NCBI GenBank assembly: GCA_021234155.1 | Contig: JAJEKV010000035.1 | Location: forward strand, 1,364,001 to 1,428,000 | Length of the DNA stretch: 64,000 bases | Reading direction: 5' to 3' | DNA from: Isoetes taiwanensis | Taxonomy: Eukaryota; Streptophyta; Lycopodiopsida; Isoetales; Isoetaceae | Shown here: positions 1 through 11,960 of the stretch, one piece after another | Numbering within the stretch: position 1 is the first letter of the stretch | How the letters are laid out: each line of letters begins with the position of its first letter | Notes under the pieces: model-generated | What the model was told of the DNA's origin: nothing | What the model saw: only the letters and a program-made list of their open reading frames with translations | The model's database searches: none | Translations under genes and position numbers: made by a program

Positions 1-1490
1 CGGGGCGTAAACATACATGTCATTAGCACATACATCAACATCATAGGACCATCACGAAGGATGGTCCTCCACATATCTGCATAGACAAAGATCAAGCACA
101 TCACATAGGAAATCCTACCCAAGGCTCGGACTCAAGGGATGGTGGCGGCTTGGGTCTCGAGTTCATTGCGGGGCGAGAATTCATGGCAATGGATTTGGGT
201 GGCATATGAACATGGCTTAGGGTTGTCCACTCCATCCGCCCCTCCTGTGCACACTTTGCGAGTGGTACGAAAAGTGTCGGGACCGGCCCGTAGCCGCCTG
301 GGATGCATAGCCAAGAGGGCTACTCACGGGCTCATCTTCCCGGTTCGATGGGGCAGGTAGGGATCACTCCCCTCAGAGATCTACATTGACTCAAGGTGGC
401 TAGAGGGCCTTGCCCGTGTATTCGCCCGAACCTTTGGAAGGTGAACACCACCCCACGGGTGTCGAGGCCCATGCCTTTGCACGCTTAGCGGTGGCAAGCC
501 ATTGGACCTAGCCACAAGGGTTCGGTAGGCCTTACACACCGGAGGAACCGTTCATGAGTGGGGACATGATCCTCCTTCTCTGCCCGGTCGGCCCCTTCAC
601 CCACATCCGGTGTGGCTCTTGTGCACAGGCGAATCTACAGGTGTGCTAGAGAGGCTACTCTAGGAGCATCAACTACAAAGCTTTTAGGTCTCTACCCCCT
701 TCCCAATACAAGGAGTTCATAGAGATACATCATCCATATACATCACGGAAGAACTAAAGAACAAGATCTAACCTACAACATAGAGTTAGGTTCTTTAGTT
801 AGAATCTGCTATCTAGAGATCACGGATGGCCAATCTAAATAGGCTAAACCCTCTTTGATTCAATGACTAAAATAGGGTTTAGACTATCTAATTGGCCAAA
901 TACCGATCCTTGAGGGGCTCCCCCGACTGAGCTCGACCATCCTATTTGAAACGCTCGAATCTAGAGAAACTAAGGATGCAACTCTCCTAGTCAGAAGTGC
1001 GGGATGCGGTTTTTGGTGTTGAGGCAGCCAAAGCAGAGTCTGAAAGCCCTAAAATCGAAAATTGGGCTAGTTAGGGTTTCCTACTCTATATAGACAAGGG
1101 GAGTTGGCTAGGGTTTCCAATTATCCCCTTTTGGCATGTGGGATAATTGGAACATGGGCCCACTTGCCTTTAAGGGCTAGGTGGCCAAATGTGCACACAT
1201 GGAAATCTGTGCCCACATTAATGTGTACATTGGAAAATGTGCATATTAATTGCACCTATGGGTGTGGCCCACTTGGCATGAAGTGTCCACTTGGAAATGT
1301 GTGCCCACATTAATGTGTACATTGGAAAATGTGCACATTAATAGTTGCACATATTTCTGGCAAGTTGCCCCCTAGGGCTACTCACTGGCTTAGCACGCTA
1401 AGCGCACCACGCCGGTGAGTGGCGGTAACGGCGTGATTGAGGCAAGACGGCGGTACGCCCGGGGCCGTATATCTTTGTCCGAACGTCACA
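1..1490. repeat. LTR-like repeat, family A, copy 1 (left end cut by window)
   Basis: This non-coding block aligns along its length with 30525-31077 plus 42039-42829. Shared landmarks include CCACTCCATCCGCCCCTCC, GGTCTCTACCCCC and GTTGCCCCCTAGGGC. The right end, GAACGTCACA, mirrors the TGTGACGTCCC that starts copy 2 at 30347, so the complete unit has TG...CA termini with an 8-bp terminal inversion, as LTRs do. About 180 bp of the left end lie outside the window. It abuts DUF7869-type coding sequence at 1491, as if inserted in that gene. A 50-bp stretch (1199-1250) recurs at 1291-1342. No protein-coding content is credible here. The identification as a solo LTR is inference from the termini; no internal region or target duplication is visible. 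Confidence 0.6.
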
Positions 1491-2705
1491 GGGATGGTTT
1501 CCCCTTAGTTGAGAAACAACTGCCAGAGGAGTTATGTGTTCAATTGGACAACTGTTGGAAAGAAAACAAGAATAGATGGATGTTTGGGGCAATGTCATAC
1601 TTGACAGCAGTGGGACTTGTGAAAGTGGAGTTCATGATGGTTGGGCATATGCATGATGATATAGATGCATTCTTCGGAACTTTCTCTACCAAGCTCAAGA
1701 GAGAAAACGTGACTAGTCTCCCTGAACTAATGGATGTGTTTGAGAGCTGCATTGACCCCAACCCAATGGCTTTCTTGATGGATGAGGTTGCAGATTGGAA
1801 ATCGTTTGTCGAGGGATACTTGCTAGATGGTAAGGATCAGTTGACATGACACACAAAGCCACTTCAGTTCAAGTTTTGGGTTAGGGATGGAATACCGATC
1901 ATGCAATATAAGTGGAGACCAGGTGATAAGTTGTGGATGCCTGTACAAGGAATCGAGTTGTGGCAACGGGGTGCAACAGGTGAAGTTCTTATTCCTAAAG
2001 GGCAGCCAAAACCACTACCTCCCTTCAAGACTGTTAAAGACTCTAGCCAACTAGTGAAGGGCATCAAGGATTATATAACGCACTGGGATGATGTTCGAAA
2101 TGGAAAACACACCTCCACTCTGAAGAAAAATCACATGGACTTCCTAATCAATTACTGGGAGAAAGTTATGACATGCTTAGAAACTGAACAACCATGTGGG
2201 GGGAGCTGAGAGACGGGTTCTTACCAGAGTCTAGATGGGAGGGTTCTCAAGGAGCAAGCACCTCTAAAAAAGTTCACTTGGGTTCTAACAATGGTTCCAA
2301 GTGGTTTGTGGGAGGCCTCAAAGCCGAAGTGGTTTGATCTTCCTGAGTGGGATCCCTTTGAGGACATCAAGGAAGGATGCCTGACGATGAGGATTCTCCA
2401 ATATGGTTAGGGGTGGCACTCTCATGGCTGATGGAGAGGAGTTGCGTCCTGGATTCCAAGTTCAATATTGGGAGCCCATTGGAAGACACAAGAAGGGCAA
2501 CTTGAAGGAGCAATACACCATCTGCTGGGAGAAGAAGTGGAGGGCAAATTATGTTGATCCTCAACGGAGGGAATTGGTGGAGTGTATGGTATGGTCATAT
2601 CCAACTTGTCACATTGCAAAGGACAAGACACACAAGATCCCAAAAAGGGAGATGGACAAAGCCATGAGCAACCTCCATGTTATATCATTGTATGAGGGTA
2701 GATAA
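1491..2705 (+). pseudogene. DUF7869-type transposon-associated protein, broken
   Basis: The first part (1491-1846) carries VQLDNCWKENKN and, about 40 residues on, GHMHDDIDAFF. These are the hallmark blocks I associate with the DUF7869 family, which is found in large mobile-element-linked proteins of algae and seed-free plants. A TGA at 1847-1849 interrupts the frame, but the same frame continues at once with HTKPLQFKFW and MQYKWRPGDKLW to 2209. Further readable coding (RPGFQVQYWEP, WRANYVDPQRRE) lies in a different frame at 2403-2705. So this is one gene with at least one nonsense change and one or two frameshifts. The N-terminal part is missing, replaced by the family A repeat. Its biochemical role is unknown; the acidic and His residues could form a DDE-like site, but that is speculation. 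Confidence 0.6.
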
Positions 2706-2985
2706 TATTGAGAAGCGTGAAAACTTTCTCAACTAGTGGTTTGTAAAATTTATGAGGAAAACAATAAACCAAGTTCTTTGTGTGTGATGTGTAATTCTAT
2801 TCAAGCATTCAATTCAGAATTTTTTTTTCTATAGTTTGAGTCCCATTTTCAGTCTGAGTACCAAAATTCGAGATTTGACCCACTTTAATTAATTGCGACT
2901 TTTATATGGTTTTATCTTCGCTTCGCATCTATTGGTTTTAATATCTTGTGTAATGTGTATATTGATGATCTAACAGATGGCAAAT
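2706..2985. other. AT-rich spacer
   Basis: This is T-rich sequence after the DUF7869 remnant. It includes a TCTAACAG just before the ATG at 2979 that could be a splice acceptor. I see no other structure. Confidence 0.4.
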
Positions 2986-5346
2986 AGAAGGAGTGCTCCT
3001 CCCACTTAGTTCTCTGAACTCAAGGTGATGGTTATACTGATGATATCCCTGCTCCTTCTAAGTTTACGCAGTTGCTTCTGTTATGGATCAAGTATTAAGA
3101 GTTCCATCAGTTCATAATTGACCACCATAGGAAGACTATTGCTGCTAGTGAAAGTGTTACCTTTCTAAACACAATCGATGTCAATGGATGGGCTAACTGC
3201 GTTATGTCTATGTCTCGTGCGCAGAAGCCTTTAGATATCATTAAGCAGCTTTCTGGGCAACTAAATGATATGATTGATAGTGATTTTGAGGAATCCAAGC
3301 AATGTTTGCATATTCTTAACCGTTTGGAAAAAGCCATTGCCTTTAATACTCCAAGTGCATCCTCAGTATCATCTGCTTCCAATTTTTGTTCATTAAAGGA
3401 GCTCGCCCCCTCAATGAAGAAGCTGTCCACATTATGAATAAAGAAGATGAGGACGATGAGGTTGAAGTACTCCCTTATGAGAAATTTCGGAAATTTTATC
3501 ATCCTATTGATCCTTCCAGGATTGTTGAGGAGCTGGCAAATGACCATGGCAACAAGATGTGGACAATGTGGTCTCTTAAGCTGCTTGCGCCATTTAGTGT
3601 TGACCTGTTAATGTATTTTAGCGGTGTCAAAGTTAACTTCAGTGATCCTGCACAAGATATTGTCAAAGTGGATTGTATGAATGATGCTTTATATGGGAAT
3701 CGTATCCTACAGGAGGTGACCCTTAACCACATTACCATGAATATGTTTGATGCAGCAGGTGTTCCAGTTCTGTTTATAAGCTATATTTAAGGGGCAAATT
3801 GAATACTGGTGAAAACAGGGGCGATGAGCACTATAAGTTAATGTTGAACTGGCGTCGTCCATACACGCGCAAGCTAATCAGGATGCTTGCAAATGCAGCA
3901 TTTTGTGGTTTGACCATGTTCTCTGGTTTATGGTGCATATCTTGATATTTGTTTTTCTAACTGTGACACCGTTGAAGGACAGTTTGCAGCTTTTATTAAG
4001 TGGATGTGCACTTCTAATACCCAACAAGCGGTTCGGGCACTCATGGTCTTCTATTTCCTTAGGGAAATGATGTTACATGGCGCAGCCCAGTTTACCATTA
4101 ATGCAGAAAATCCGAAGGGCATTCTGGATGTCTATGGTGATTATGAAGGCGCAAGAAACGTTGAAAGAATGATTATGCCTCCTTCTTTCATCACTCAAGC
4201 TCTGAAGGTTAGAAAGCTACTCCTCAAAAGCGTCAATTGAATTTAAATGCACCTATGCAGAGCAATGATAACACACAAGCATTGCAAAGATCCAATAAGC
4301 ACAATTATAGGGGACGTGGACGGGGCTACTCACGTGGTGGCTTCCATAATTCTCCTTTCATTCGAGGGCATGGTACTCCTCATCTTAATAATGGCATTGT
4401 TTTCCATCATGGAAGAACACCCGCCTTCAAATGGAGCATCAGCTTCTTCTACTTCTCCTTTTATGGCTGTGACTCCAAAAAGACTCTTCTCAAATCTGAA
4501 ACATTGATCCTTAACCACATTACCATGAATATGTTTGATACACGCAGGTGTTCCAGTTCTGTTAAGCTATATTTAAAGGGCAAACTGAATACTGGTGAAA
4601 ACAGGGGCGACGAGCACTATAAGTTAATGTGGAACTGGCGTCGTCCATACATTACGTGTTCCTGCACCATCTTGGATGCGCAAGCTAATCAGGATGCTTG
4701 CAAAGGCGGCATTTTGTGGTTTGACCATGTTCTCTGGTTTATGGTGCATCATCTTGATATTTGTTTTTCTAACTGTGACACCGTTGAAGGACAGTTTGCA
4801 GCTTTTATTAAGTGGATGTGCACTCCTAATACCCAACAAGCGGTTCGGGCATTCATGGTCTTCTATTTCCTTAGGGAAATGATGTTACATGGCGCAGCCC
4901 AGTTTGCCATTAATGCAGAAAATTCGAAGGGCATTATGGATGTCTATGGTGATTATGAAGGCGTAAGAAACATTGAAAGAATGATTATGCCTCCTTCGTT
5001 CACCACTCAAGCTCTGAAGGTTAGAAAAGCTACTCCTCAAAAGCGTCAATTGAATTTAAATGCACCTGCGCAGAGCAATGATAACACACAAGCATTGCAA
5101 AGATCCAATAAGCGCAATTATAGGGGACGTGGACAGGGCTACTCACGTGGTGGCTTCCATAATTCTCCTTTCATTCAAGGGCGTGGTACTCCTCATCTTA
5201 ATAATGGCATTGTTTTCCATGATGGAAGAACCTTGCCTTCTAGTACACAACTTGCAAGTGGACCATCAAGTGGAGCATCAGCTTCTTCTACTTCTCCTTT
5301 TATGGTTGTGACTCCAAAGAGACTCTTCTCAAATCTGAAACATTGA
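2979..5346 (+). pseudogene. Gag-like ORF1 of a retroelement, with RGG tail, internally duplicated
   Basis: Coding sequence can be followed in changing frames from an ATG at 2979 (MANRRSAPPT). It runs through FTQLLLLWIKY, WANCVMSMSRAQKPLDIIKQ and an acidic stretch (NKEDEDDEVEVLPYEKF, about 3437-3487) to a basic tail RGRGQGYSRGGFHNSP near 5126-5173. A large alpha-rich body followed by a terminal RG/RGG nucleic-acid-binding tail is typical of gag-like ORF1 proteins. The RT of the same element follows downstream on the same strand. Nearly the last third is present twice in tandem (see repeat at 3717-5345), and only the second copy is open over a long distance (369 codons, 4237-5346). I do not recognise the family, and the ORF1 role is inferred from position and the RGG tail. 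Confidence 0.45.
3717..5345 (+). repeat. Direct tandem duplication, about 0.8 kb unit
   Basis: The segment 3717-4507 (starting TTAACCACATTACCATGAAT) is repeated at 4509-5345 with roughly 95% identity. Small indels differ between copies: copy 1 lacks about 20-30 bp present in copy 2 around 4650-4675. The duplication lies inside the ORF1 coding sequence and carries the RGG tail in each copy, so it is a duplication within the element after insertion or a rearranged element. Confidence 0.85.
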
Positions 5347-5786
5347 TCTTAGTACATTACACAGCATGTCCAGATTTGGGTTGAGTAGTTCATCATATGA
5401 AGACTGGGATCTTGAGGACCTGTTTTAGTTCATGTCTACTTGTTTTATTTCAGTTTGCATCTTTCATTTATGGATTATGTAATGATGTTTATCAGCTGGT
5501 TTTAACAATCTAAGCTCTATCTCTGTACTATCATTATTTTGTCCTTTAAGTTTATTTCTATTTTTTACTACATAAGTGACATGATGCTCATGCACTTGTA
5601 TGCGTTTTATTTTCTCTATTCTAGTTTGCATGTTCTATCTTTTTGGCCTCTGTAATTTCTGTAATTTCAGTTTTGGATAACTCCTAAGGGATATCCACCA
5701 CGCTCATTGCCCCTTGTTGGTGGAATCGCCCCAAATTAATCTCTAATTTCTTCCTTGTTTGGGTCCTTCCAGTTTCCTTGTAATTT
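5347..5786. other. AT-rich inter-ORF region
   Basis: This lies between ORF1 and the RT region of the same element. It is T-rich, with repeated CTGTAATTTC and no open frame of note. It may be the inter-ORF spacer or contain an intron; nothing decisive is visible. Confidence 0.4.
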
Positions 5787-7960
5787 GTGGTCTGCAGATG
5801 TGGTGTTTACATGGAGGAGATGCAAGAGGAATGTGATATACCTTGCCTCAAAACAATTGTATTCAAACATGGCCGAAAAGTGATGCAGAAAGCTGATAAG
5901 GAGAGATCATTTTATATTCATATCCTATATGTTAGTCGCGCTCTGGAACATATCAATTTACGTGGGCTATATCATGATGTCCTTTCACAGTGATGATTTC
6001 AATGATATTCTCTCTCAAGTCATCTTTGGTTGGCGTTATAAGGAGAATATGTCAAATTTGTGGTACTCACCTACGGATACTTTCTGTAAGTTCTCCTGTG
6101 CCAATATTTTAAGCTGTCATTGTACCTCTTTGAAATGTTTATGTCCATTCAACAGAGATTGTGGTCAATTTGGTGTCATGTCTTGACACTAAATTTAGAT
6201 ATTATCCACAATAAACTACTAAAGCAAGAAACTGAGAAAGGACTTAATCACATCCCCTTGTCTAAACCAGGTCTTCATGAGCTAATTTCTGCTATTACAG
6301 CCGGGTGGAATAATCTATGTGCTATTCTTTCCTCACAAGGGCTGACACTTGACTCTGAGCAGTTGGATCGCAGTCGTAGGTTGTTGGAATCTACCATTAG
6401 ATCCAAGCTGAAAAATAAGGTTACTAAAGCTTCTTGTTTGTTGGACTGCAGTAATGCTATGGATGAATTGTGCTGGCTTAAATCCCACTTATACATAGCA
6501 GGCATTGATAAATCAGCCATGATACCATCATTCATTTGTAAACAGTACTTAAGAAATTTGGCCCTTGAGAAACTATCTAGCGATGGTTTCCTTCCATGTT
6601 TGGACTCGAAAAGGAATTGGAAATCAGTAGGTGATTGTGCAACTGAGATTTTAAGTGATTTACTTACACTTTTTCCTACTGTGCACATAGTGAACCTCAA
6701 GTTGCCTTATTTAGTGGCTATTTTTTAAGGCCCACAAAAATACTATGAGGTGGCTTACTAATGCAGTAGGATGTGTGTTTTCGCAAGTTGCTTCTTTCAT
6801 TTCCAAGACTTTGCAGGCTACTGTTCCTTTATTAAGTGAAAAGTTCTACGCATTTGATCAGTCTATTCTCAGGTTCTTAAAAGTTAAAACCAAAAGCTTT
6901 TGAATGGTGGACTCCACTATGGAGGTTGCTCTGAACCTACCGGAGTTCATTCAAAATATATTTGTTGGTGATATTGCGCGATGCCACGAGCTTATTTCTC
7001 TCTTTGGGGTCGATAGCCTTTTTGAGGCTTTATCATGGAGCATCAAACATGCATTTAAACAGGCTAAGTACAGTAATTCCTGTTTGTATGTTAAGTTTGT
7101 TGATAATGGAGATTCTTGCTTTGAATGGAAAAAACGTGAACTACAATCTGATAAGTGGGTGACGGTATCTGCAGCTGACTTACTTGCATGGAATGAATGG
7201 TTATTATCCCATAGCATTGTCAGGCTTGGTGACAGGGTATGGCGACAAGTGAAAGGCATCCCCATGGGCTTCTTCTGTTCACGAATATGGTGCAACCTCT
7301 ATCTATCCTTTTATGAGTTCTAGTTTATTGCCAAGTTATCCCGGTTAGGAAGATCAGATCTACTTTCTTTATTCGCTCACACTAGCCGTTTATTGATGAT
7401 CTATGTTCGTTGAAAAATTCGTACATGTTCAAGTTTTTACGGCCTGGAACTAGAGTGGATCCCATGGATCCGTTTTCTATTTATCCTCTAAATCTTCTAC
7501 AGATTAAACCAGAAATGGAGGACGTGATACATTGGGATGATGAATCATACTGTACCAAAGCACACTTTTTAAGCTTAAGCATACAGATCAAGGACCAAGC
7601 TAGTGGAGTTTTTCTACTCTCCAAATTTGACAAGAAGATCTCTCCCTTTCAGATATGCACAATATATTTGGCTGGCATCCAACAGATCTATTAATGCAGC
7701 GTATAAGGTGGTTCTTTCTCAAGTTTCTCCTTTGTTGTACTATTGCAATGATATGGAGTCTTGCCTTAAAGAAATAGCGTGCATTATTGATGCTTTCTAA
7801 AGAAATGGGTTCAAGAAGGATAGGCTTTTGCGCATCATTGTGAACATGTTGCGGACTAATGAATTCCCTGAGGCCAAATGTGATTCTATTATGCTAAGGA
7901 AACATCTGATTTGTCATATACAAATAGGTATGGGTTCAACCTGGCATTCTTTATTATCTT
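5787..7960 (+). pseudogene. Penelope-like reverse transcriptase, degenerate
   Basis: RT motifs can be read in order across several frames. An N-terminal helical region (6120-6728) includes LDRSRRLLESTIRSKLKNK. Motif A is FVGDIARCHELISLFG (from 6961). Motif B is VKGIPMGFFCSRIWCNLYL (7249-7305). Catalytic motif C is FIDDLCSLKNS (7389-7421). KFDKKISPF and a thumb-like region follow to about 7960. The DI..CxE.I, GIPMG..C and FIDD spacing matches Penelope-like RTs better than LTR or L1-type RTs. Breaks visible include a TAG after YEF (7321-7323), a frameshift between there and FIDD, and TAA at 6726. I see no GIY-YIG endonuclease before 8340. Family placement is from motif recall and needs a tree. 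Confidence 0.55.
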
Positions 7961-8155
7961 TTTCTTAATGGCAATGGCATTATTACATGAAACTAGATAT
8001 CTATTTGTGTTCTAGCAAAGTGATTCTTTGCGAACAGCTTATTTTGGTATTTGTGGAGCAGCTGGCACACACATACTTGTATAGGAGTGGTGCTCAGCGT
8101 ACTCCCGTATACCTATTGGGTTTGTGTGTTGCTGTGGATTGGTGGTGGGCCCCAC

Positions 8156-8187
8156 AGCACACATACACACGCGCGCGCACACGCAAT
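8156..8187. repeat. CA/CG dinucleotide microsatellite
   Basis: A short run of ACACATACACACGCGCGCGC type sequence, a possible Z-DNA-forming tract, lies at the end of the RT remnant. Confidence 0.7.
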
Positions 8188-8382
8188 TCTTTACTTACAA
8201 AATGCAACACCAAAAATATCTTTTCCAATAATTGGTCATTGGGATTATACAGATCTGTTAACCAAAATTTTGGCCTTAAGTATCGTCGAGTAGGCCTTGC
8301 TCAGCTGCTTACTGCCTATATGATCCATTGCCAGTAGCTTTGGATTTTTACATCGTTCAGTGGTGGTACACGATATGATACA

Positions 8383-9183
8383 ATGGCGTGCCTTCAACAC
8401 ATGATGGCAAATGTAAATCTTTTTGTTCGTATATTTCTCTCAGTGGCGGAGGTCATGCATGCAAATCCATCTATTGACATGTGCCTCCGAATTCCAAGTG
8501 CAAACATGCATGATTCACGTAGACGACAGTATAGTGCTCCATCTGCAAATGAGATAGCAATATTGATGCCAGTTGACACTGGCCCAGAAGACAATCTCAG
8601 AGACATTGTGGTACATTCTAAAGAAGGAGGAATCAGGCATATTGACGCACTGTATTCATCATACGATGCTCTGCACTTTGCACTCCTCTTTCCCTATGGA
8701 ACTGATGGATGGCATACAGGGATCCAACAAGTGAACAGTTCAAAGGGCATAACTATCTTGCAATTCTATAAGTATCATCTCCAGGTACGCAGTGGCATAT
8801 TATCACCATTGCATATTGCTGGGAAGACGTGTCATTGAGGCAGAGATAGTGACTGGCCCATGTTGGTGACCTGCTCCTATCACGCATTCCAATTGTGCCT
8901 ATCGATTCAGGTTTTCCATTTCAGTTTGAAAGGGTACAATTCCCTTTGCAGCGGGCCTTTGCCATGACGATAAACAAGTTCCAGTGCCAAAAAATGCATA
9001 AGGTGGGGATATATCTTCCAAAGCCTGTCTTTACACATGGACAATTATAGGTGGCATTCTCAAGCGTACAAAATCGACAAGGAATTCGGGTTGCTATCGA
9101 AGACCCACCGTCCATACCTCAAGAAGGTGCCAATACAGTTTCAAGGTTCACAAGGAACGTGGTTTACACGGATGCTTTGTGAT
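8383..9183 (+). pseudogene. Helitron Rep/helicase remnant with large internal deletion
   Basis: 8383-8780 encodes part of the Helitron-like N-terminal domain. RRRQYSAPSANEIAILMP, DIVVHSKEGG and FALLFPYGTDGWH correspond to the conserved stretch before the Rep nuclease motifs of plant Helitrons. Directly after it, in shifted frames, comes the C-terminal end of the Pif1-type helicase: GRRVIEAEIVTG (about 8820), RIPIVPIDSGFPFQ, FAMTINKFQCQKMHKVGIY and PKPVFTHGQL (8860-9170). The Rep HUH motifs and most helicase motifs are missing, a deletion of several kb. There is a frameshift near 8862 and a TAG after THGQL. The protein would have nicked, unwound and transferred the element by rolling-circle transposition; this copy cannot. 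No CTRR-type 3' hairpin terminus was identified. Confidence 0.8.
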
Positions 9184-9934
9184 GGAGGTAAGTGTCATGT
9201 CTTCGACTAATGTTGTGATGTCCATATATTGCATGTATATATGTTTTTTTTCAAGGGTTCTCATGCTTCTTGGATGTTTATTGATCTTCTGAATGTGTGC
9301 AGATCATGAAGCCCTACACACCCTTTGTACCTCGAGAACTTGGAAATTTTAAACCAAGGGCGATAGTTCTGTACATCGTAGGGATGGTGAGTGTAAGATT
9401 TGTTAGTTCTAACAATAACAATTGCTTATATGCTTCTTAATAGGATATTCTATCATCTTAATTAAGAAGTTCGTCAATGCATGTCTCCTATCTTTTTCTG
9501 AAATCATATTTTATTATTGTAGGGAGTTATGCGATAGTTGATAACACACGCTGGCGTGTTGCTGTATTGGAGTAAAAAAAGTTTCCCTCCAGGTATACAT
9601 GCAGGGGAACTTGCTTCAGGTTAGGAGGCATCACACACATTGGTGTTTGTGATGGGAGATGGTTCAAGGCTTGGCATCGATTCCACATGACGCCGTTGGT
9701 AATTACGAGCTTCCTGAGTTCCTAACAAAGTATAACATTGTTGTTGGTACACCTGAGTCGCGCGTGTGGGACATGGTATCAGAGCATGTTTACACGTTCA
9801 TGTTCGCCACCATAGGCACGATGGGAGGAGCTTCTATACCTATCAGCTTCGCAACTGAGCTTCACATCAAGCCGGAGCCAACGGACGTTCCTAGAGTTCT
9901 TTGGGATAGGTTGTTCATGATGTGGATCCATTGA
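9184..9934 (+). pseudogene. Possible spliced exons downstream of the Helitron remnant
   Basis: After the helicase end there is GGTAAGTG (9187), then a TGTGCAG acceptor before 9301. An exon-like reading there includes YTPFVPRELGNFKPRAIVLY, ending at GTGAGT near 9387, with TATTGTAG before 9522. A separate 91-codon frame at 9659-9934 (ELPEFLTKYNIVVGTPESRVW) is unrecognised. These could be tail exons of the Helitron gene or a captured host fragment. The evidence is splice-site shape and open frames only. Confidence 0.3.
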
Positions 9935-10342
9935 GATTGACATACATAACCTCATTTTGGGTGGATTCATGCTATGATGGATCAGTTTTGGTGTCCCCAT
10001 GTCCTCCCCCAATAGCTTAAAAGTATAGCTTGTATTTGTGGTTTCGAAATGCATTTATAGTTTGAGAAATTGTATAACATTGATTATGTTGACGTATTTT
10101 CCAGTAACCGATGAGTAATTCTAATAATAACCAACCACTTCATTAATGCTGGAGAGAATCTTTTCAAACGTCCAAACGGTGGAAACATGTAGAGGGAGTT
10201 TGTTCCTCATTCTTTTGCTCAGTCATATTTTGGTAACTCTACAGTGTGAAGCACATTTCTAAAAAATGGAGAAGAAAGATATATTTTAGATATGGCAGAT
10301 GAAGAAATCTAGAACATCCAGAATGAAGATCCATTTTTTAGG
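9935..10342. other. Spacer without recognisable features
   Basis: AT-rich sequence between the Helitron remnant and the transposase region. I see no repeat, hairpin or convincing open frame. Confidence 0.4.
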
Positions 10343-10630
10343 GTGAGTTTGAGACTATTGTTGAAAGAAATTCAATATGGGGAATTTTTAGATTGTGGTT
10401 TAGAACATGCAATTATTTCTAGTATCAATCTTGAGAATGTAGATGATGATAAGACAATCGGTCATGATCTTAATATTGTGAACAATATCAAAAAGAATAT
10501 CAAGAAGAGGAAAAAAAAGAGATACAGAGCAAGAACGTCTGAAGAAACAAAGGCAGAGAAAAAGACAAAAAGAAGCTAATGAGGCATTGGTGAAGATTGG
10601 AGGTCAAGATGGATTGGATAAAAGTGATGC

Positions 10631-10890
10631 AAGAAGAAGAAGAAGAAGAAGAAGAAGAAGAAGAAGAAGAAGAAGAAGAAGAAGAAGAAGAAGAAGAAGA
10701 AGAAGAAGAAGAAGAAGAAGAAGAAGAAGAAGAAGAAGAAGAAGAAGAAGAAGAAGAAGAAGAAGAAGAAGAAGAAAGAAGAAGAAGAAGAAGAAGAAGA
10801 AGAAGAAGAAGAAGAAGAAGAAGAAGAAGAAGAAGAAGAAGAAGAAGAAGAAGAAGAAGAAGAAGAAGAAGAAGAAGAAGAAGAAGAAGA
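10631..10890 (+). repeat. (GAA)n microsatellite, about 86 units
   Basis: This is 260 bp of pure AAG/GAA with a single extra A near 10776 that shifts the phase. It sits inside the reading frame of the transposase gene, where it would encode poly-Arg, poly-Lys or poly-Glu depending on frame. Long GAA/TTC tracts form triplex (H-DNA) and silence neighbouring genes in other systems. Confidence 0.98.
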
Positions 10891-11599
10891 TTTTAACGTC
10901 ACGCCACAAGGCAGCATCCTATCGGACATGTGACACTTTACAACACACCCAGATGGGTCCTGCCCCCACCACTTTACATTGCTGAAGTGGGTCAATTCAT
11001 TCTTGAGGCAAATAAAAATAATGAATCTCTAGATTAAACGAGAAATATTGGTTGATGTACTAGAACATAAAGCTATGGAAGAGATTGTTGGGGACCTCTT
11101 GAAGAATCTAGAAGCAAAAACAACCATAATAGATAATATCAGTGATTCAATCCAAATCATGAAGCAATCGACTAGTCTAGATTGTATGGGTGCTAAAAAA
11201 TCTTGTTTAGCAATGGCAATAGGCAATGAACAGAAAATAAGCTACAGAAAAATGGGAAAATCTTTGATGTTCATCCAAGAAATTTGACTGCTGCAAAGAG
11301 AAATAAATTTGAGATAAATTGCAATTCAGGAAAATGGGTGTACTATAGAAGGGAAGAAGATGTGTCCATTTTCCATTCTGTCATTGCTCTTGTACAGGAT
11401 TTTTGGATTTCTAATACTAGGGTCTCTCCAAACACGGGGACTTGAAAGAAATTTCAGAGAAGAGCATGCTACACATTACTTAGAGCAAAGCCAAGCTAGT
11501 TACTACTCTACTATCTATCTACTCTTTCAAGCTTGATTTGATCACAGTTTTCTCTAGATCCTTTGTAACAGATTATAGATTGTGTGTTGTAAATAGTAT

Positions 11600-11960
11600 A
11601 TTATAGTTTTAGATCCACGATGGACTGCATTATGGTTGGAGTAGATTGTGGTTTTGGATTACATTGTGGTTTCAATTCCATTGGCTTGGATTGCATTAGT
11701 TAGATTAGACTGTGGTTCAAGTTATAATGTGATTCGTTGCATTGTGGTTTAAACTTGATTGTGGTTGTGGATTACATTGTGGTTCTAGATTATGGTTTTG
11801 ATTAGATTGTGGTTTTGGATTGGAATGTGGTTTTTGGTTTCAATTTGCTTGTGGTTGTGGTTGTGGATTACATTATGGGTCTAGATTATGGTTCGATGGA
11901 TTGTGGTTTTAGGTTAGATTGTGGTTTTAAGGTTTTTAACGGATATTGTTTTATTTTGTG
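11600..11960 (+). repeat. Degenerate GT-rich minisatellite in a probable intron
   Basis: About 25 imperfect copies of a GATTGTGGTTTT-like unit (variants GGATTACATTGTGGTT) fill the probable intron that ends at 12045. The strand is strongly G/T-biased, which could form G-rich secondary structure. There is no open frame. Confidence 0.75.

Noticed and set aside
10587-10995. Open frames of poly-Arg/Lys, poly-Glu and poly-Ser/Phe
   Set aside because: They are translations of the GAA/TTC microsatellite and not separate genes.
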